Shown here: piece by piece, positions 55,079 through 63,640 of the stretch
How positions within the stretch are numbered: the first letter of the stretch is position 1
Layout of the letters: each line of letters begins with the position of its first letter
Source: Actinomadura rudentiformis
Lineage (GTDB): Bacteria > Actinomycetota > Actinomycetes > Streptosporangiales > Streptosporangiaceae
Reading direction: 5' to 3'
Length of the DNA: 64,000 nucleotides
NCBI RefSeq assembly: GCF_008923185.1
Contig: NZ_WBMT01000030.1
Span: forward strand, 85,940 to 149,939
Made by a program: the position numbers and the translations under genes
The notes under the pieces: generated by a model
Database searches by the model: none
What the model was told of the DNA's origin: nothing
The model's input: only the letters and a program-made list of their open reading frames with translations

Positions 55079-56095
55079 GTGCTGCCCGCTCTCCGCAGAT
55101 GGATCATCACCGCCGCCGCCGTGCTCCCCGCTTCGACGGCCGCGCTGTCCGGTGCCTACTTCACCGGACAGCAACCGCAAGCCGCCACCAAGGTCGGCGC
55201 CGTCTCCCACGCCGCACCCGCGGCCAGGGCGATCGATGCGGCCAACCTGTATGTCGACCCGACGTCCAATCCCGCTCGCTGGGTCGCCGCCAACCCCGGT
55301 GACTCGCGGGCCGCACGTATCAAGACGGCCATCGCCGACCAGCCGATCGCCAAATGGTTCGGCAACTGGGACAGCGACGTCACCGCAGCGGTGTCCAACT
55401 ACGTCGGCAGGGCGCAGCAGACCGGCGCCATACCGATGCTGGTGGCCTACAACGTCCCCGGCCGTGACTGCGGCAGCCACTCTGGCGGCGGCGCGGGCAG
55501 CCCGGCGGCCTACCGCACCTGGATCGGGCAGTTCGCCACGGCCATCGGCAGCCGCCAGGCGATCGTCGTGGTGGAACCCGACGCGGTCGCCCAACTCGAC
55601 TGCCTACCGAACGACACTGAGCGGCAGACTCGACTCGACCTGCTGAAATACGGTGTTCAGCAACTCAAGGCGAAGGCCCCGAATGCCTGGGTCTACCTGG
55701 ACGCCGCCAACGCCAAATGGATTCCCGCGGCCACCATGGCCCAGCGCCTGCGGGCCGCCGGGATCGCGGACGCACGCGGCTTCTCGGTCAACGTGTCGAA
55801 CTACTACACCACCGAGGAGTCGGTCGTCTACGCCAAGGCCGTCAACGCCGGGCTCTCCAGCGGCAAGACCTTCGTCGTCGACACCAGCCGCAACGGCAAC
55901 GGCTCCAACGGCGAATGGTGCAACCCGGCCGGACGCAAGCTCGGCACTCCACCACGCGAGGGAACCGACGCCGAGCTGGAACTGTGGGTGAAGGTCCCCG
56001 GTGACTCCGACGGCGACTGCGGGATCGGTGCCGGGATCCCCGCCGGCCAGTTCAGCCCCGACCTGGCCATCCGCCTCATCAACGGCACCCGATAG
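55079..56095 (+). CDS. Secreted glycoside hydrolase family 6 cellulase
   Basis: This 338-residue GH6 enzyme (endoglucanase/cellobiohydrolase type) cleaves beta-1,4-glucan. The signal peptide spans about residues 1-45. Catalytic-region motifs are YNVPGRDCG with D130, VVEPDAVAQLDCL with D168, and the late DTSRNGNG and EWCNP segments. There is no carbohydrate-binding module, so it is a stand-alone catalytic domain. GTG 55079 is preferred because GAAGGAA lies 6 bp upstream and it gives a normal signal peptide; ATG 55052 is possible. Confidence 0.9.
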   Translation: MLPALRRWIITAAAVLPASTAALSGAYFTGQQPQAATKVGAVSHAAPAARAIDAANLYVDPTSNPARWVAANPGDSRAARIKTAIADQPIAKWFGNWDSDVTAAVSNYVGRAQQTGAIPMLVAYNVPGRDCGSHSGGGAGSPAAYRTWIGQFATAIGSRQAIVVVEPDAVAQLDCLPNDTERQTRLDLLKYGVQQLKAKAPNAWVYLDAANAKWIPAATMAQRLRAAGIADARGFSVNVSNYYTTEESVVYAKAVNAGLSSGKTFVVDTSRNGNGSNGEWCNPAGRKLGTPPREGTDAELELWVKVPGDSDGDCGIGAGIPAGQFSPDLAIRLINGTR

Positions 56096-56650
56096 GGCGT
56101 GGGGTGCGGCGGCCACCTCAACCGCCGCCAGAGCCTCGGGACCGAGTTTCCGCGCCCCACAGTTGATGGCCGCCCAGGGGTCTGGAAGCCCACGGTGGCA
56201 ACTGGCTAGGGGCGACGCCGTGTCGTCGCCAGCGGGCAGGCAAGGGCAAAGAAGGACGACAGGCGAAGGAGCGGACTGCAGTTGCAGCCGGTTCGCCAGC
56301 ATGAGACTGCTGCGCGGCCAGGTCCCCGAGTCCTCGGTACAAGCCGACCCGCCGAAGCGCTCGACCAGCTCGACCGCGAAGGTCGACGCCGCCACTTGCA
56401 GAGCGCAGGGCCGCCAGCGCAACCTCGCCACCGGTTCCGGATTGTCGGTGCCAGCGGGCAGTTGCTGGTCGAGCTGACCAGCACACCTGACCTGGTGAGG
56501 GTCGCCTTGGCGTACTGGATGCCGGTGATCAGGCTGGTGGGTCGTCCCAGCGGATCACGATGGTGTGGCGGATGGGCGGCCAGGCCTGCCGGTGACTGCT
56601 TCGGTGCCGGCCGGTCTGGATCCGCGCTTTCGGGTATGTCGTGGTGGCCA
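56096..56650. other. 555 bp between convergent genes, no gene recognised
   Basis: GGCGGC and GCCGCC around 56113-56134 could form a weak hairpin just after the cellulase stop. Open frames on both strands lack family resemblance and ribosome-binding sites. The stretch may be decayed coding DNA. Confidence 0.35.
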
Positions 56651-58804
56651 TCATGGTGAGCGCCAGGGTGACCACCAATTCGCGGTGCCGACCAGACGTA
56701 TGACCGCTGGAACAAGCAGTGCCCGCACCAGGGTGGCGTCGATCAGGACTGCTGCCAGCACGCCTAGGCCGACCATTTTCACCAGCACGATGGACGAACT
56801 GGCCATGGCGGCCATCACCAGCGCGAAGACCAGCGCGGCGCTTGTGAACAGCCGGCCGGTGTGTTGCAGTCCAGCGACCACGGCGGCGGGGGTGTCGCGG
56901 CGCCGGCGGTGCTCTTCGGTGATACGCGCCAGCAGGAACATCTCGTAGTCCATGGACACTCCGAACGCGACCCCGAACACCACGATCGGAATCACGAGAT
57001 CCAAGGTGCCGGTGACGGTGAAGTCACCGAGCAGCCATCGCAGCTGACCGTCCTGGAACACCGTGACGAGTATGCCGAACACAGATGCCAGGCTGAGGGT
57101 GTTGAGAATCAGCGCCTTCACGCCCAGCACCGGGCTGCCGGTCATCACCATGACCACTCCGATGGTGGCCAGCGCTGTGATCGTCAACATCCAGCACAGC
57201 CGCCCGGCCACGAGGTGGCGGGTGTCGGCGAGCTCCGCGCCGGGTCCGCCGACCATGAACGGTCCGGGTGCGGGCACCGCGCGGATGCGCTGGACGACCT
57301 CGGCGGCGGCGGCGTCGTAGGCGTCGACCGTGGTCGTAGCCGCCACCCAGGTTCCGGCCGGACAGGCATAACGGGCCGATCGTGCGTCCGGTGGACTGAC
57401 ACGGCGTCCGTCGGCGAAGGTCCCGTTGACTGCCTCGACCTGCGCTATCCCTTGCACGGCCGACAACCGCTGCGGGTAGTCACCGACTCGAGTCTGATGC
57501 GGCAGTATCACGGTGAGGGGCATCACCTGTGAGGTGAAGCTTTCGCGGAGCACCTGTCCGGCCTGTGCCGCTTGGGCCTGGGCGGGCAAGATGCGCTCGT
57601 CGGCGAGCCCGAACCGAACGTGCAGCAGCGGCGCGGCCAGCATCAGCAGCAGCAGTCCGGTGGCCGCAGTCACCGTGACAGGGCGCCGCATCACTCCCAG
57701 GGCGATGCGCGCCCAAACCGGTGAGCCTTCCGCGGCAACGCTGTGTCGTGACCGCCGCCCCGCACTCCAAGGACCGGGGATGGCCAGGCGGTCGATGCGC
57801 ACGCCCAGCACTGCCAGGGCCGCCGGCAGCACCACCAGCGCGGCGAGGGCCGCCAGCACGGTGACCGCGATCCCCCCCAAGGCGATCGAGCGCACAATTG
57901 GCGAGGGAATGACCAACAGCGCCGTCAAGGCGGCCAGCACACTTACCGCCGACAGCGCCATCGCGCGGCCCGTGGTGGCCATTGCGTGCTGCACCGCGGC
58001 CGGGACGGAGCGCCCGTGGGCCAGTTCTTCGCGGAACCGGGTCACGATGAACAGGCTGAAGTCCACCGCCAGCGCGAAACCGATCAGCGAGGCGATGTTG
58101 AGGGCGTACACCGACACCTGGGTCACCTCGGTCAGCAGCCGCAGTAGCGCCATGGCGCCGACCAGACAGAACACACCCATGGTCAGCGGCACCAGAGCCG
58201 CCACCAGACTGCCGAACACCACCAGCAGCACCGCCAGCGTGAGCGGCGCCGCCACCAGCTCAGCCACCAACAAGTCGTGCTCGCTGCGCCGCTGTGTCTC
58301 CACGCGTACCTGGGCGTCACCGCCAACCTTCACCGACAGTGGCCCCTGCTTCCCCCCGAGCCGGGGGACCAGTCTCTGAGCGATGTTCAGCCGCTCCTGC
58401 AGATCACCCCGCAACCAGACCATTCCCAGCGCCGTGCGCCCATCCACCGACCGCAGCGCACTGTCCTGGTTGTTCCAGTACGACACTGCCGAGCGCACCC
58501 CAGGGTCAGCGGCCAACCGTGCGATCATCTGCTGGCCCGCTGCTGCCACCTTCGGCTCGTCGACGCTGCCTGTGGTCTCGGTAGCGACTTCGGCCACCAC
58601 CAGTAGATCCGGTTTTCCCGCATTGGCGTGGTCGTGCAACCACCGGTCGGCCGCACGTGATTCGGTTTGCTGCGGCAGGTTGTCGCCCATCACCAGCCGG
58701 TCATGAACCCCGTTTGCCAGCAACGCTGCCGCCCCCAGCAGCACCAATGATGCTGACAACAACCACCAGCGCCAACGCACCACGATGCGATCAGACCCGT
58801 CCAT
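56651..58804 (-). CDS. MMPL/RND-family membrane transporter
   Basis: This 717-residue protein has the MMPL layout: one N-terminal membrane helix, a large extracytoplasmic loop (about 40-180), a five- to six-helix block, a second loop and a final helix block. The proton-relay region shows FALAVDFSLFIVTRF in the first block and FGVAFGVSMDYEMFLLARI in the second, each with the conserved Asp-Tyr/Phe pair. It likely exports lipids or antibiotics. It is unusual in having no adjacent TetR regulator. It starts at ATG 58804, divergent from a small secreted protein. Confidence 0.92.
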   Translation of the reverse strand: MDGSDRIVVRWRWWLLSASLVLLGAAALLANGVHDRLVMGDNLPQQTESRAADRWLHDHANAGKPDLLVVAEVATETTGSVDEPKVAAAGQQMIARLAADPGVRSAVSYWNNQDSALRSVDGRTALGMVWLRGDLQERLNIAQRLVPRLGGKQGPLSVKVGGDAQVRVETQRRSEHDLLVAELVAAPLTLAVLLVVFGSLVAALVPLTMGVFCLVGAMALLRLLTEVTQVSVYALNIASLIGFALAVDFSLFIVTRFREELAHGRSVPAAVQHAMATTGRAMALSAVSVLAALTALLVIPSPIVRSIALGGIAVTVLAALAALVVLPAALAVLGVRIDRLAIPGPWSAGRRSRHSVAAEGSPVWARIALGVMRRPVTVTAATGLLLLMLAAPLLHVRFGLADERILPAQAQAAQAGQVLRESFTSQVMPLTVILPHQTRVGDYPQRLSAVQGIAQVEAVNGTFADGRRVSPPDARSARYACPAGTWVAATTTVDAYDAAAAEVVQRIRAVPAPGPFMVGGPGAELADTRHLVAGRLCWMLTITALATIGVVMVMTGSPVLGVKALILNTLSLASVFGILVTVFQDGQLRWLLGDFTVTGTLDLVIPIVVFGVAFGVSMDYEMFLLARITEEHRRRRDTPAAVVAGLQHTGRLFTSAALVFALVMAAMASSSIVLVKMVGLGVLAAVLIDATLVRALLVPAVIRLVGTANWWSPWRSP

Positions 58805-59094
58805 GACACCCTTTCACTCACGAAACATTGAGGCATACGAGGGACTTCACCCCAATTGGGCGGATCTGGGCATCAGCCCACGCCATCCTCAACCTCGAAT
58901 ATCAAGCCAAATGAAGGTAGAAAATAGACACAAGCGCGAAAATCGGCCCATTGTTATATTTGTTTATGTAAACGACTTTCTGATCATCTTAACCTTGCCT
59001 TGAGGGACTCCTAATAATAAGCTTGCATTCGTTGTCATCGCATTACGGCTGCGATGGCAACCTGGTGCGGTCACAATGCGTTCAGGAGGGATCC
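58805..59094. promoter_or_regulatory. AT-rich divergent promoter region
   Basis: The 290-bp stretch is far richer in A/T than its surroundings, particularly 58890-59040. GTTTA (58962-58966) and TAAAC (58969-58973) form a perfect palindrome around TG. It should hold promoters for both the MMPL gene and the secreted small protein; the palindrome may be an operator. Confidence 0.45.
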
Positions 59095-59436
59095 ATGCAA
59101 CTTCGGACCAGCCGTGGTCTGGTCACGGCCACGTGCGCAGGCCTGGCGTTCGCCGGGATAACGGCGACAACCGGTCTGGCGCGGGCGGATAATTGCCAGG
59201 ATGACCGGGCGTGTGGGGCGTATCACTTCACCGGGATCGACGGAGATGCGAGGAGGCTCTCCAATCCGCGGATCGGCGTGTGCTATCAACTCGGCATCAC
59301 AACCACCGGCTCCAACCAGACAAACGCTGTGGCACGGGTCTCCGCCGCCCCTAACTGCCGTCTCATCAGTCACGATGTCGAGCCCGGGGACACCCCTATC
59401 ACCCCGGTCCAGGGCAGCGTGATGTTCCTTCGTTAG
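59095..59436 (+). CDS. Small secreted cysteine-containing protein
   Basis: This 113-residue protein starts at ATG 59095, with GGAGGGAT 4 bp upstream. It has a signal peptide ending GLARA (about residue 30). The mature 80 residues contain four cysteines (NCQDD, ACGAY, VCYQL, NCRLI) and small-residue-rich loops. No family is recognised. Cleavage and disulfide formation outside the cell are likely. Upstream AT-rich DNA may mark recent transfer. Confidence 0.7.
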   Translation: MQLRTSRGLVTATCAGLAFAGITATTGLARADNCQDDRACGAYHFTGIDGDARRLSNPRIGVCYQLGITTTGSNQTNAVARVSAAPNCRLISHDVEPGDTPITPVQGSVMFLR

Positions 59437-59838
59437 TCGCATTCACGCCCCGGAGTACCAGCGATCCGCATTGCTGCCCGGATAGCGCCCAGGAATATGG
59501 CGAGATCTGCAAGTCCGTCAACGACGGGACATCAACGGGGAACATCATTGCGGCGCTCATGAAGGCCCTGGTGGCAGTGATGGGGCCAGCCCCCCTGTCC
59601 GCCTGGCCAGGGGGCTGGCTCCGACTCGATCGCGGCGGACGAACCACAGTCAGGGCCTTCACGCACAATGCCTCCCAGCCCGTGAATTCCTCACTGGGCG
59701 AGGTTCGCGCAGCACCGTGACCGATGCCGCCGTTTCACGCCAGGCGAAGAATACTGTTCACACGAGGGCCCAGACGATCACCGCGCTCGATTATTGACAT
59801 GACCTGATGTCGAATGTCTCTTCGTGGAGTTGCCGCTG
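59437..59838. terminator. 402-bp gene-free stretch with a hairpin at 59586-59618
   Basis: CCAGCCCCC (59586-59594) pairs with GGGGGCTGG (59610-59618); inner bases extend the stem with a one-base bulge. No T-tract follows. The rest of the stretch shows no gene; bases 59740-59830 are AT-rich and probably contain the promoter of the acyltransferase gene. Confidence 0.5.
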
Positions 59839-61134
59839 ATGCCCGTTGCAGGCGAAGAACGATCGCAGAACCCGATACCACGTCGACTCACTGCAATGGA
59901 GCGCGGCTTTCTTCGGTACCAGGCCAGGAATCCTTCGGCTTCGATGCTCATCGGCGGGATGGCAATGGTCTCCGGAGAGGTCCCATCGATCCAGGAGTTC
60001 AGGCTTCTGGTCCGGCAGATCGTCACACAGCGGTTTCCTGAGCTTGCTTGCCGTTTGTCCGATGGGCCTCTGCGACGCGCGGAATGGGTCAGCGACAGTC
60101 ATCTCGACATGACTTCCCTTGTGCACGAAAGGAAATTGCCCGATCAATCGGGCGAAGCAGCACTGCAAGCTGCAGTAAACGAAATGATCTCCACGAGTCT
60201 GCCGCCAGAGCGACCGCTTTGGCGCGTCTGGCTCGTTCATGGTCACGCGTCACAGGAGTTCGCTCTCGTCTATATGGGGCATCATGCGCTTCATGACGGC
60301 GTCGCGGTGGCCAACGCTGTTCTGAGTGCTCTCGCAGGCCCTGGTAAGGCAATATCCGGGGCTCCTGCACGGCGCCTTCCTGGCAACAGGCAGACACCTC
60401 TGCGAACCGCCCTTGGAATAAGCAAGTTCGCCCGAGAATTTCTGCCTTTGGCCCGGCCAGGCGGGTCATCTGGGTTGAGCGGAAAAGTGGAAGTAGTGTG
60501 GTCTTCCACCTCATTGGACCGCATCCGTTCGATCGCCCGGGTGCACGATACCACCATAAACGCCGTATACCTTGCCGCCCTCACGGCCGTGCTGCGCGAT
60601 TGGCCCGAATCGCCCTGGCATGATCTTGCGCCGGATGGGAATGGCGCGCCGCTCTGGGCAATTATTCCCTTTAGCACCAGAACCGCCGCAGAACAAGGAA
60701 AACTCGGTCAGCGGGCGCTTGGATTTCGGATGCCTCTGCCCTGCGAGCAGTCCGATCCGCGTGAGCAAGTCAGGATCATCACGGAGCGAATACATCGTCT
60801 CATGACCAAGGGCCGTCTCGACATAGCCCACAGTATGAGCAGTAGCATGCCGAACTGGATGGGGCAATTGTTCTTCGATCTCCAATTCAGCACCCGACAC
60901 GCTCATCTTATCGCTACCAATGTACCCGGTCCCAAAACCGCCATCGAGTGTCTGGGGCGAACGGTGACTGGTGTGGTTCCCATTACTTTTCTGCCTAACG
61001 GCCATAGGCTCGGAGCGGCATTCCTGACCTATGGTGGCCAGGCATGTATCAGCTTCGCCGTGGACGCCAGAAGTTCTGACAAAAGTGGACTTGTGCAACT
61101 TTGGTCAAAAGCGCTGGATGACCTGAGTGTTTAA
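59839..61134 (+). CDS. Wax ester synthase/diacylglycerol acyltransferase (WS/DGAT) family protein
   Basis: This 431-residue acyl-CoA-dependent acyltransferase has the catalytic HHxxxDG motif as HHALHDG at residues 148-154. The N-terminal RRLTAMERGFLRYQ segment and a C-terminal NVPGPKTAIECLG segment also fit the WS/DGAT family. It would form wax or acylglycerol esters or acylate another alcohol. ATG 59839 has GGAG upstream; GTG 59824 is possible. Base composition is lower in GC than most of the window. It overlaps the epimerase gene by 8 bp, an unusual partnership. Confidence 0.88.
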   Translation: MPVAGEERSQNPIPRRLTAMERGFLRYQARNPSASMLIGGMAMVSGEVPSIQEFRLLVRQIVTQRFPELACRLSDGPLRRAEWVSDSHLDMTSLVHERKLPDQSGEAALQAAVNEMISTSLPPERPLWRVWLVHGHASQEFALVYMGHHALHDGVAVANAVLSALAGPGKAISGAPARRLPGNRQTPLRTALGISKFAREFLPLARPGGSSGLSGKVEVVWSSTSLDRIRSIARVHDTTINAVYLAALTAVLRDWPESPWHDLAPDGNGAPLWAIIPFSTRTAAEQGKLGQRALGFRMPLPCEQSDPREQVRIITERIHRLMTKGRLDIAHSMSSSMPNWMGQLFFDLQFSTRHAHLIATNVPGPKTAIECLGRTVTGVVPITFLPNGHRLGAAFLTYGGQACISFAVDARSSDKSGLVQLWSKALDDLSV

Positions 61135-62275
61135 TCTGCTGCAGAGCCAGGCCGGCCACACCATCCGGGCCATGATTGTGCTGGGTACCCGGCCTGACGC
61201 GATCAAACTCGCGCCCGTCATCCGTGCGATGAGCGATTCGCCAATGTTTGATCCGATCATCATCAACAGCGGCCAGCACCGCGAAATGCTCCAGCCCTTG
61301 CTCCGCACGCTGGGGCTCAAGCCGCACACAGACCTCATGGTGATGCGTAACCGGCAAGGCCTGTCCGAGTTGACCGGCGCGCTGCTGAACGCTCTCAACA
61401 CTGCCGTCATCGCCGAGGGCCCTGACCTGGTGGTCGTCCATGGCGACACCACAACGGCGCTGTGCGGAGCCTTGGCAGCCGCCTACGAGCGCATCCCCGT
61501 CGCACATGTTGAGGCTGGCCTGCGCACGGGCAGCCTCGCAAGCCCATTCCCTGAAGAGCTGAACCGCCAGATAATCGGTCGCATCGCCCGTTGGCACTTC
61601 GCTCCCACCGCCCGCGCCGCCGCACATCTGTACGCCGAAGGCATCCCCGAACGCCAAGTGATCACCACGGGCAACACCGTGATCGACAACCTCCACTGGA
61701 TGCGCGACCGAAAGAAGGGAAAACCAGCCTTCCGCACTGATCGTCTCCGCATCCTTGTGACCCTCCACCGGCGAGAAACCCAGGGTGTCGGCATGCGCGA
61801 CCTGGCAAGCGTCCTCCGCCACCTCGCCGACCGCGGTGACAGCGAGGTACTACTGCCACTCCACAAAAGCCCAGCGGTCCGTGAGTCCCTCGTCCCGACC
61901 TTGAAAGACCACGTCGGCATTACCGTTTGTGAACCCCTCGACTACCCCGACTTCATCGCTACCCTTGCCAACTGCGATCTGGTGATGACGGACTCAAGCG
62001 GTGTCCAAGAGGAGGCCCCGAGTCTGGGCAAACCCGTCCTCATCCTGCGAGCACTCACCGAACGCCCGGAGGCGGTAGAAGCGGGGGTCGCGCGCCTCGT
62101 GGGCGTCGAACCGCCTCGCGTCCTGGCCGCTGCGTCCCAACTGCTGGACGACCCTGCCGAACGCACCCGAATGGCCCAGGCTGTCAATCTATTCGGCGAC
62201 GGCAATGCCGCGCACCGCATCGTCTCCACGCTCATTCAGGACTGGGACTCAGAATCGATGGGACTTGCGCCATAG
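61127..62275 (+). CDS. wecB: UDP-N-acetylglucosamine 2-epimerase (non-hydrolysing)
   Basis: This 382-residue enzyme interconverts UDP-GlcNAc and UDP-ManNAc for cell-surface polysaccharide. Family motifs are GTRPDAIKLAPVIRAM at the N-terminus, VHGDTTTALCGAL at about residue 104, HVEAGLRTG at about 128, and EEAPSLGKPVLILR plus TERPEAVEAG in the nucleotide-binding lobe. The GTG start at 61127 overlaps the acyltransferase stop by 8 bp, so translation is coupled. The linkage suggests an acylated surface glycan. Confidence 0.9.
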   Translation: MFNLLQSQAGHTIRAMIVLGTRPDAIKLAPVIRAMSDSPMFDPIIINSGQHREMLQPLLRTLGLKPHTDLMVMRNRQGLSELTGALLNALNTAVIAEGPDLVVVHGDTTTALCGALAAAYERIPVAHVEAGLRTGSLASPFPEELNRQIIGRIARWHFAPTARAAAHLYAEGIPERQVITTGNTVIDNLHWMRDRKKGKPAFRTDRLRILVTLHRRETQGVGMRDLASVLRHLADRGDSEVLLPLHKSPAVRESLVPTLKDHVGITVCEPLDYPDFIATLANCDLVMTDSSGVQEEAPSLGKPVLILRALTERPEAVEAGVARLVGVEPPRVLAAASQLLDDPAERTRMAQAVNLFGDGNAAHRIVSTLIQDWDSESMGLAP

Positions 62276-62524
62276 TCGGGAGATCGAACCGACGCGTCTG
62301 GCCAGCGGAGCCCGGTGTTCGAGGAAGAGCGGGACTACGGTCCCAGTTAGCCGGTGAACGTTATCCGAGCGTGGGAAACAGTGGGCCGATTGTGGCTCAG
62401 GCTGACCCAGCTCTCGTGCCACACCTGACAAGGCAGCCACCCGCTTTCGTCGCCAATACTCCTCCCTCCTTGGCGAAGTGGCCTTGCCGCACGGCCCGGT
62501 CCAGGGCCCAGATCCGATCCGGGA
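62276..62524. other. Gap upstream of the integrase-like relic
   Basis: No intact gene is seen. Plus-strand text reading LTRQPPAFVANTPPSLA may be an earlier, badly decayed part of the recombinase-like relic that follows. A GGTTCGATC-like word near 62282 on the minus strand is isolated and does not fold into a tRNA. Confidence 0.35.
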
Positions 62525-62841
62525 TCCAACCGCACCAGCCCCTGGCGGTTCCCCGGCAACCGGCCCGGCCAGCACATCCACTCCACCTACCTGATGAATC
62601 ACCTGGCAGCACCGGCATCCACCTCCTTGGCAGCCGCCTGGCCGCCCTCAGAGCCCTCGTCATGGAAATGCCACCCGCAGTCGCCGCCCAAGCCATCGGC
62701 TACACCGCCGAATGCGCCGAAGACCACGCCACCGCAGCCGGCATCACCTGGGCGAACTACGCCTCCCGCCGACGACTCACACCGCCCAGGGCGGCGTCCC
62801 GCACGTCGAAACCTTCGGATCCGCAACCCACAGGACGATAG
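62525..62841 (+). pseudogene. Frameshifted C-terminus of an integrase-like (tyrosine recombinase-type) protein
   Basis: One frame gives TSPWRFPGNRPGQHIHSTYL then MNHLA. After about 62609 another frame continues with GIHLLGSRLAALRALVMEMP, then AQAIGYTAECAEDHA and WANYASRRR. Together they match the C-terminal domain of actinobacterial recombinase-like proteins. One indel separates the halves and the N-terminal part is missing, so it is a relic. It hints at past mobile DNA at this border. Confidence 0.6.
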
Positions 62842-62849
62842 GAACGCCA

Positions 62850-63335
62850 GTGATCAAACTCGAAACAGAGATCCCGGACAAGGCCTCGCCCTGGCGAAAG
62901 ACCTGGCAGCTGCCTGCGGACATCTCAGCGGAGTCGCTGCCAGACATCGACCTTCACTACACCTACTTCGCCTCACCCATCTCGATGAAGATCGACAAAC
63001 GTGACGTCATCGGTCCCAACACCTACGCCGCGCTCGTCGACTTCATGCTCGTCTTCGCGCACGCGACACGTCGACTCAATGCGGATCAAGATGCTGGGAT
63101 CAGCTTCACCGAGAACGCCTACCGAATCGCGCTGAAGAAGCTGGGCGACGATGTCACCGTCGAAGCACCTCACCGTGACATCACGATGGCCGTCCCGAAG
63201 CGCGCGCTCCTTGAGGAGTTTCAACGGTTTGTCCTTGCCGCCCACTCTCTGGTCCTCCGTGAAGTCCCGGACCTTGCACGTCACCAGCTAATCGCCGCTA
63301 TGACGGATGGACTCGCTCCCGACCAGGCCCCGTAA
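62850..63335 (+). CDS. Unknown protein, about 161 residues
   Basis: It starts at GTG 62850 with TAGGAAC upstream. The sequence has a beta-rich N-terminal half (DIDLHYTYFASPISMKID) and helical C-terminal half (ALLEEFQRFVLAAHSLVL). I recognise no family. It lacks a signal peptide and membrane segments, so it should be cytosolic. Its small size and place behind an integrase-like relic would suit an immunity-type or mobile-element cargo protein, but there is no direct evidence. Confidence 0.65.
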   Translation: MIKLETEIPDKASPWRKTWQLPADISAESLPDIDLHYTYFASPISMKIDKRDVIGPNTYAALVDFMLVFAHATRRLNADQDAGISFTENAYRIALKKLGDDVTVEAPHRDITMAVPKRALLEEFQRFVLAAHSLVLREVPDLARHQLIAAMTDGLAPDQAP

Positions 63336-63640
63336 CAAACGGGTGCGGTCCTCGGAAGACTGCATCAACTCGCGACAGCTCGATTCGCGATGGCGCCAGT
63401 ATGATCGTCTGCGGGCCCGCTCACCAGGCAGATGCTTTGCGTTCTGGAAGCGTTACGACGTGACGCTTAGACGTGACGGTCGCTGGTCCGGCGGTGATCG
63501 CTTTCGCTGAGACCCGGTCGGGTGGCCGTCATTGTGGCGCCAGACCGGGCGGCGGCGTTGTCCTCCCTCCGCCTCCGAGCCGCGGCTGACCTGCACAGAC
63601 GGGTTGGGAACAGGCACCTAGAGCACCCCGTATGGGCGAT
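63336..63640. other. 305 bp between convergent genes, nothing recognised
   Basis: A 67-codon plus-strand frame from 63307 crosses the gap and is rich in Arg/Ser; it has no ribosome-binding site and looks random. No clear hairpin is found. Confidence 0.35.

Noticed and set aside
62265..62300. tRNA-like T-arm near the integrase-like relic (possible attachment site)
   Set aside because: The word GGTTCGATC is present, but no five-base T stem, anticodon arm or acceptor stem can be formed.
63307..63510. 67-codon plus-strand frame
   Set aside because: It overlaps the end of 62850-63335, has no ribosome-binding site and has a random Arg-rich composition.
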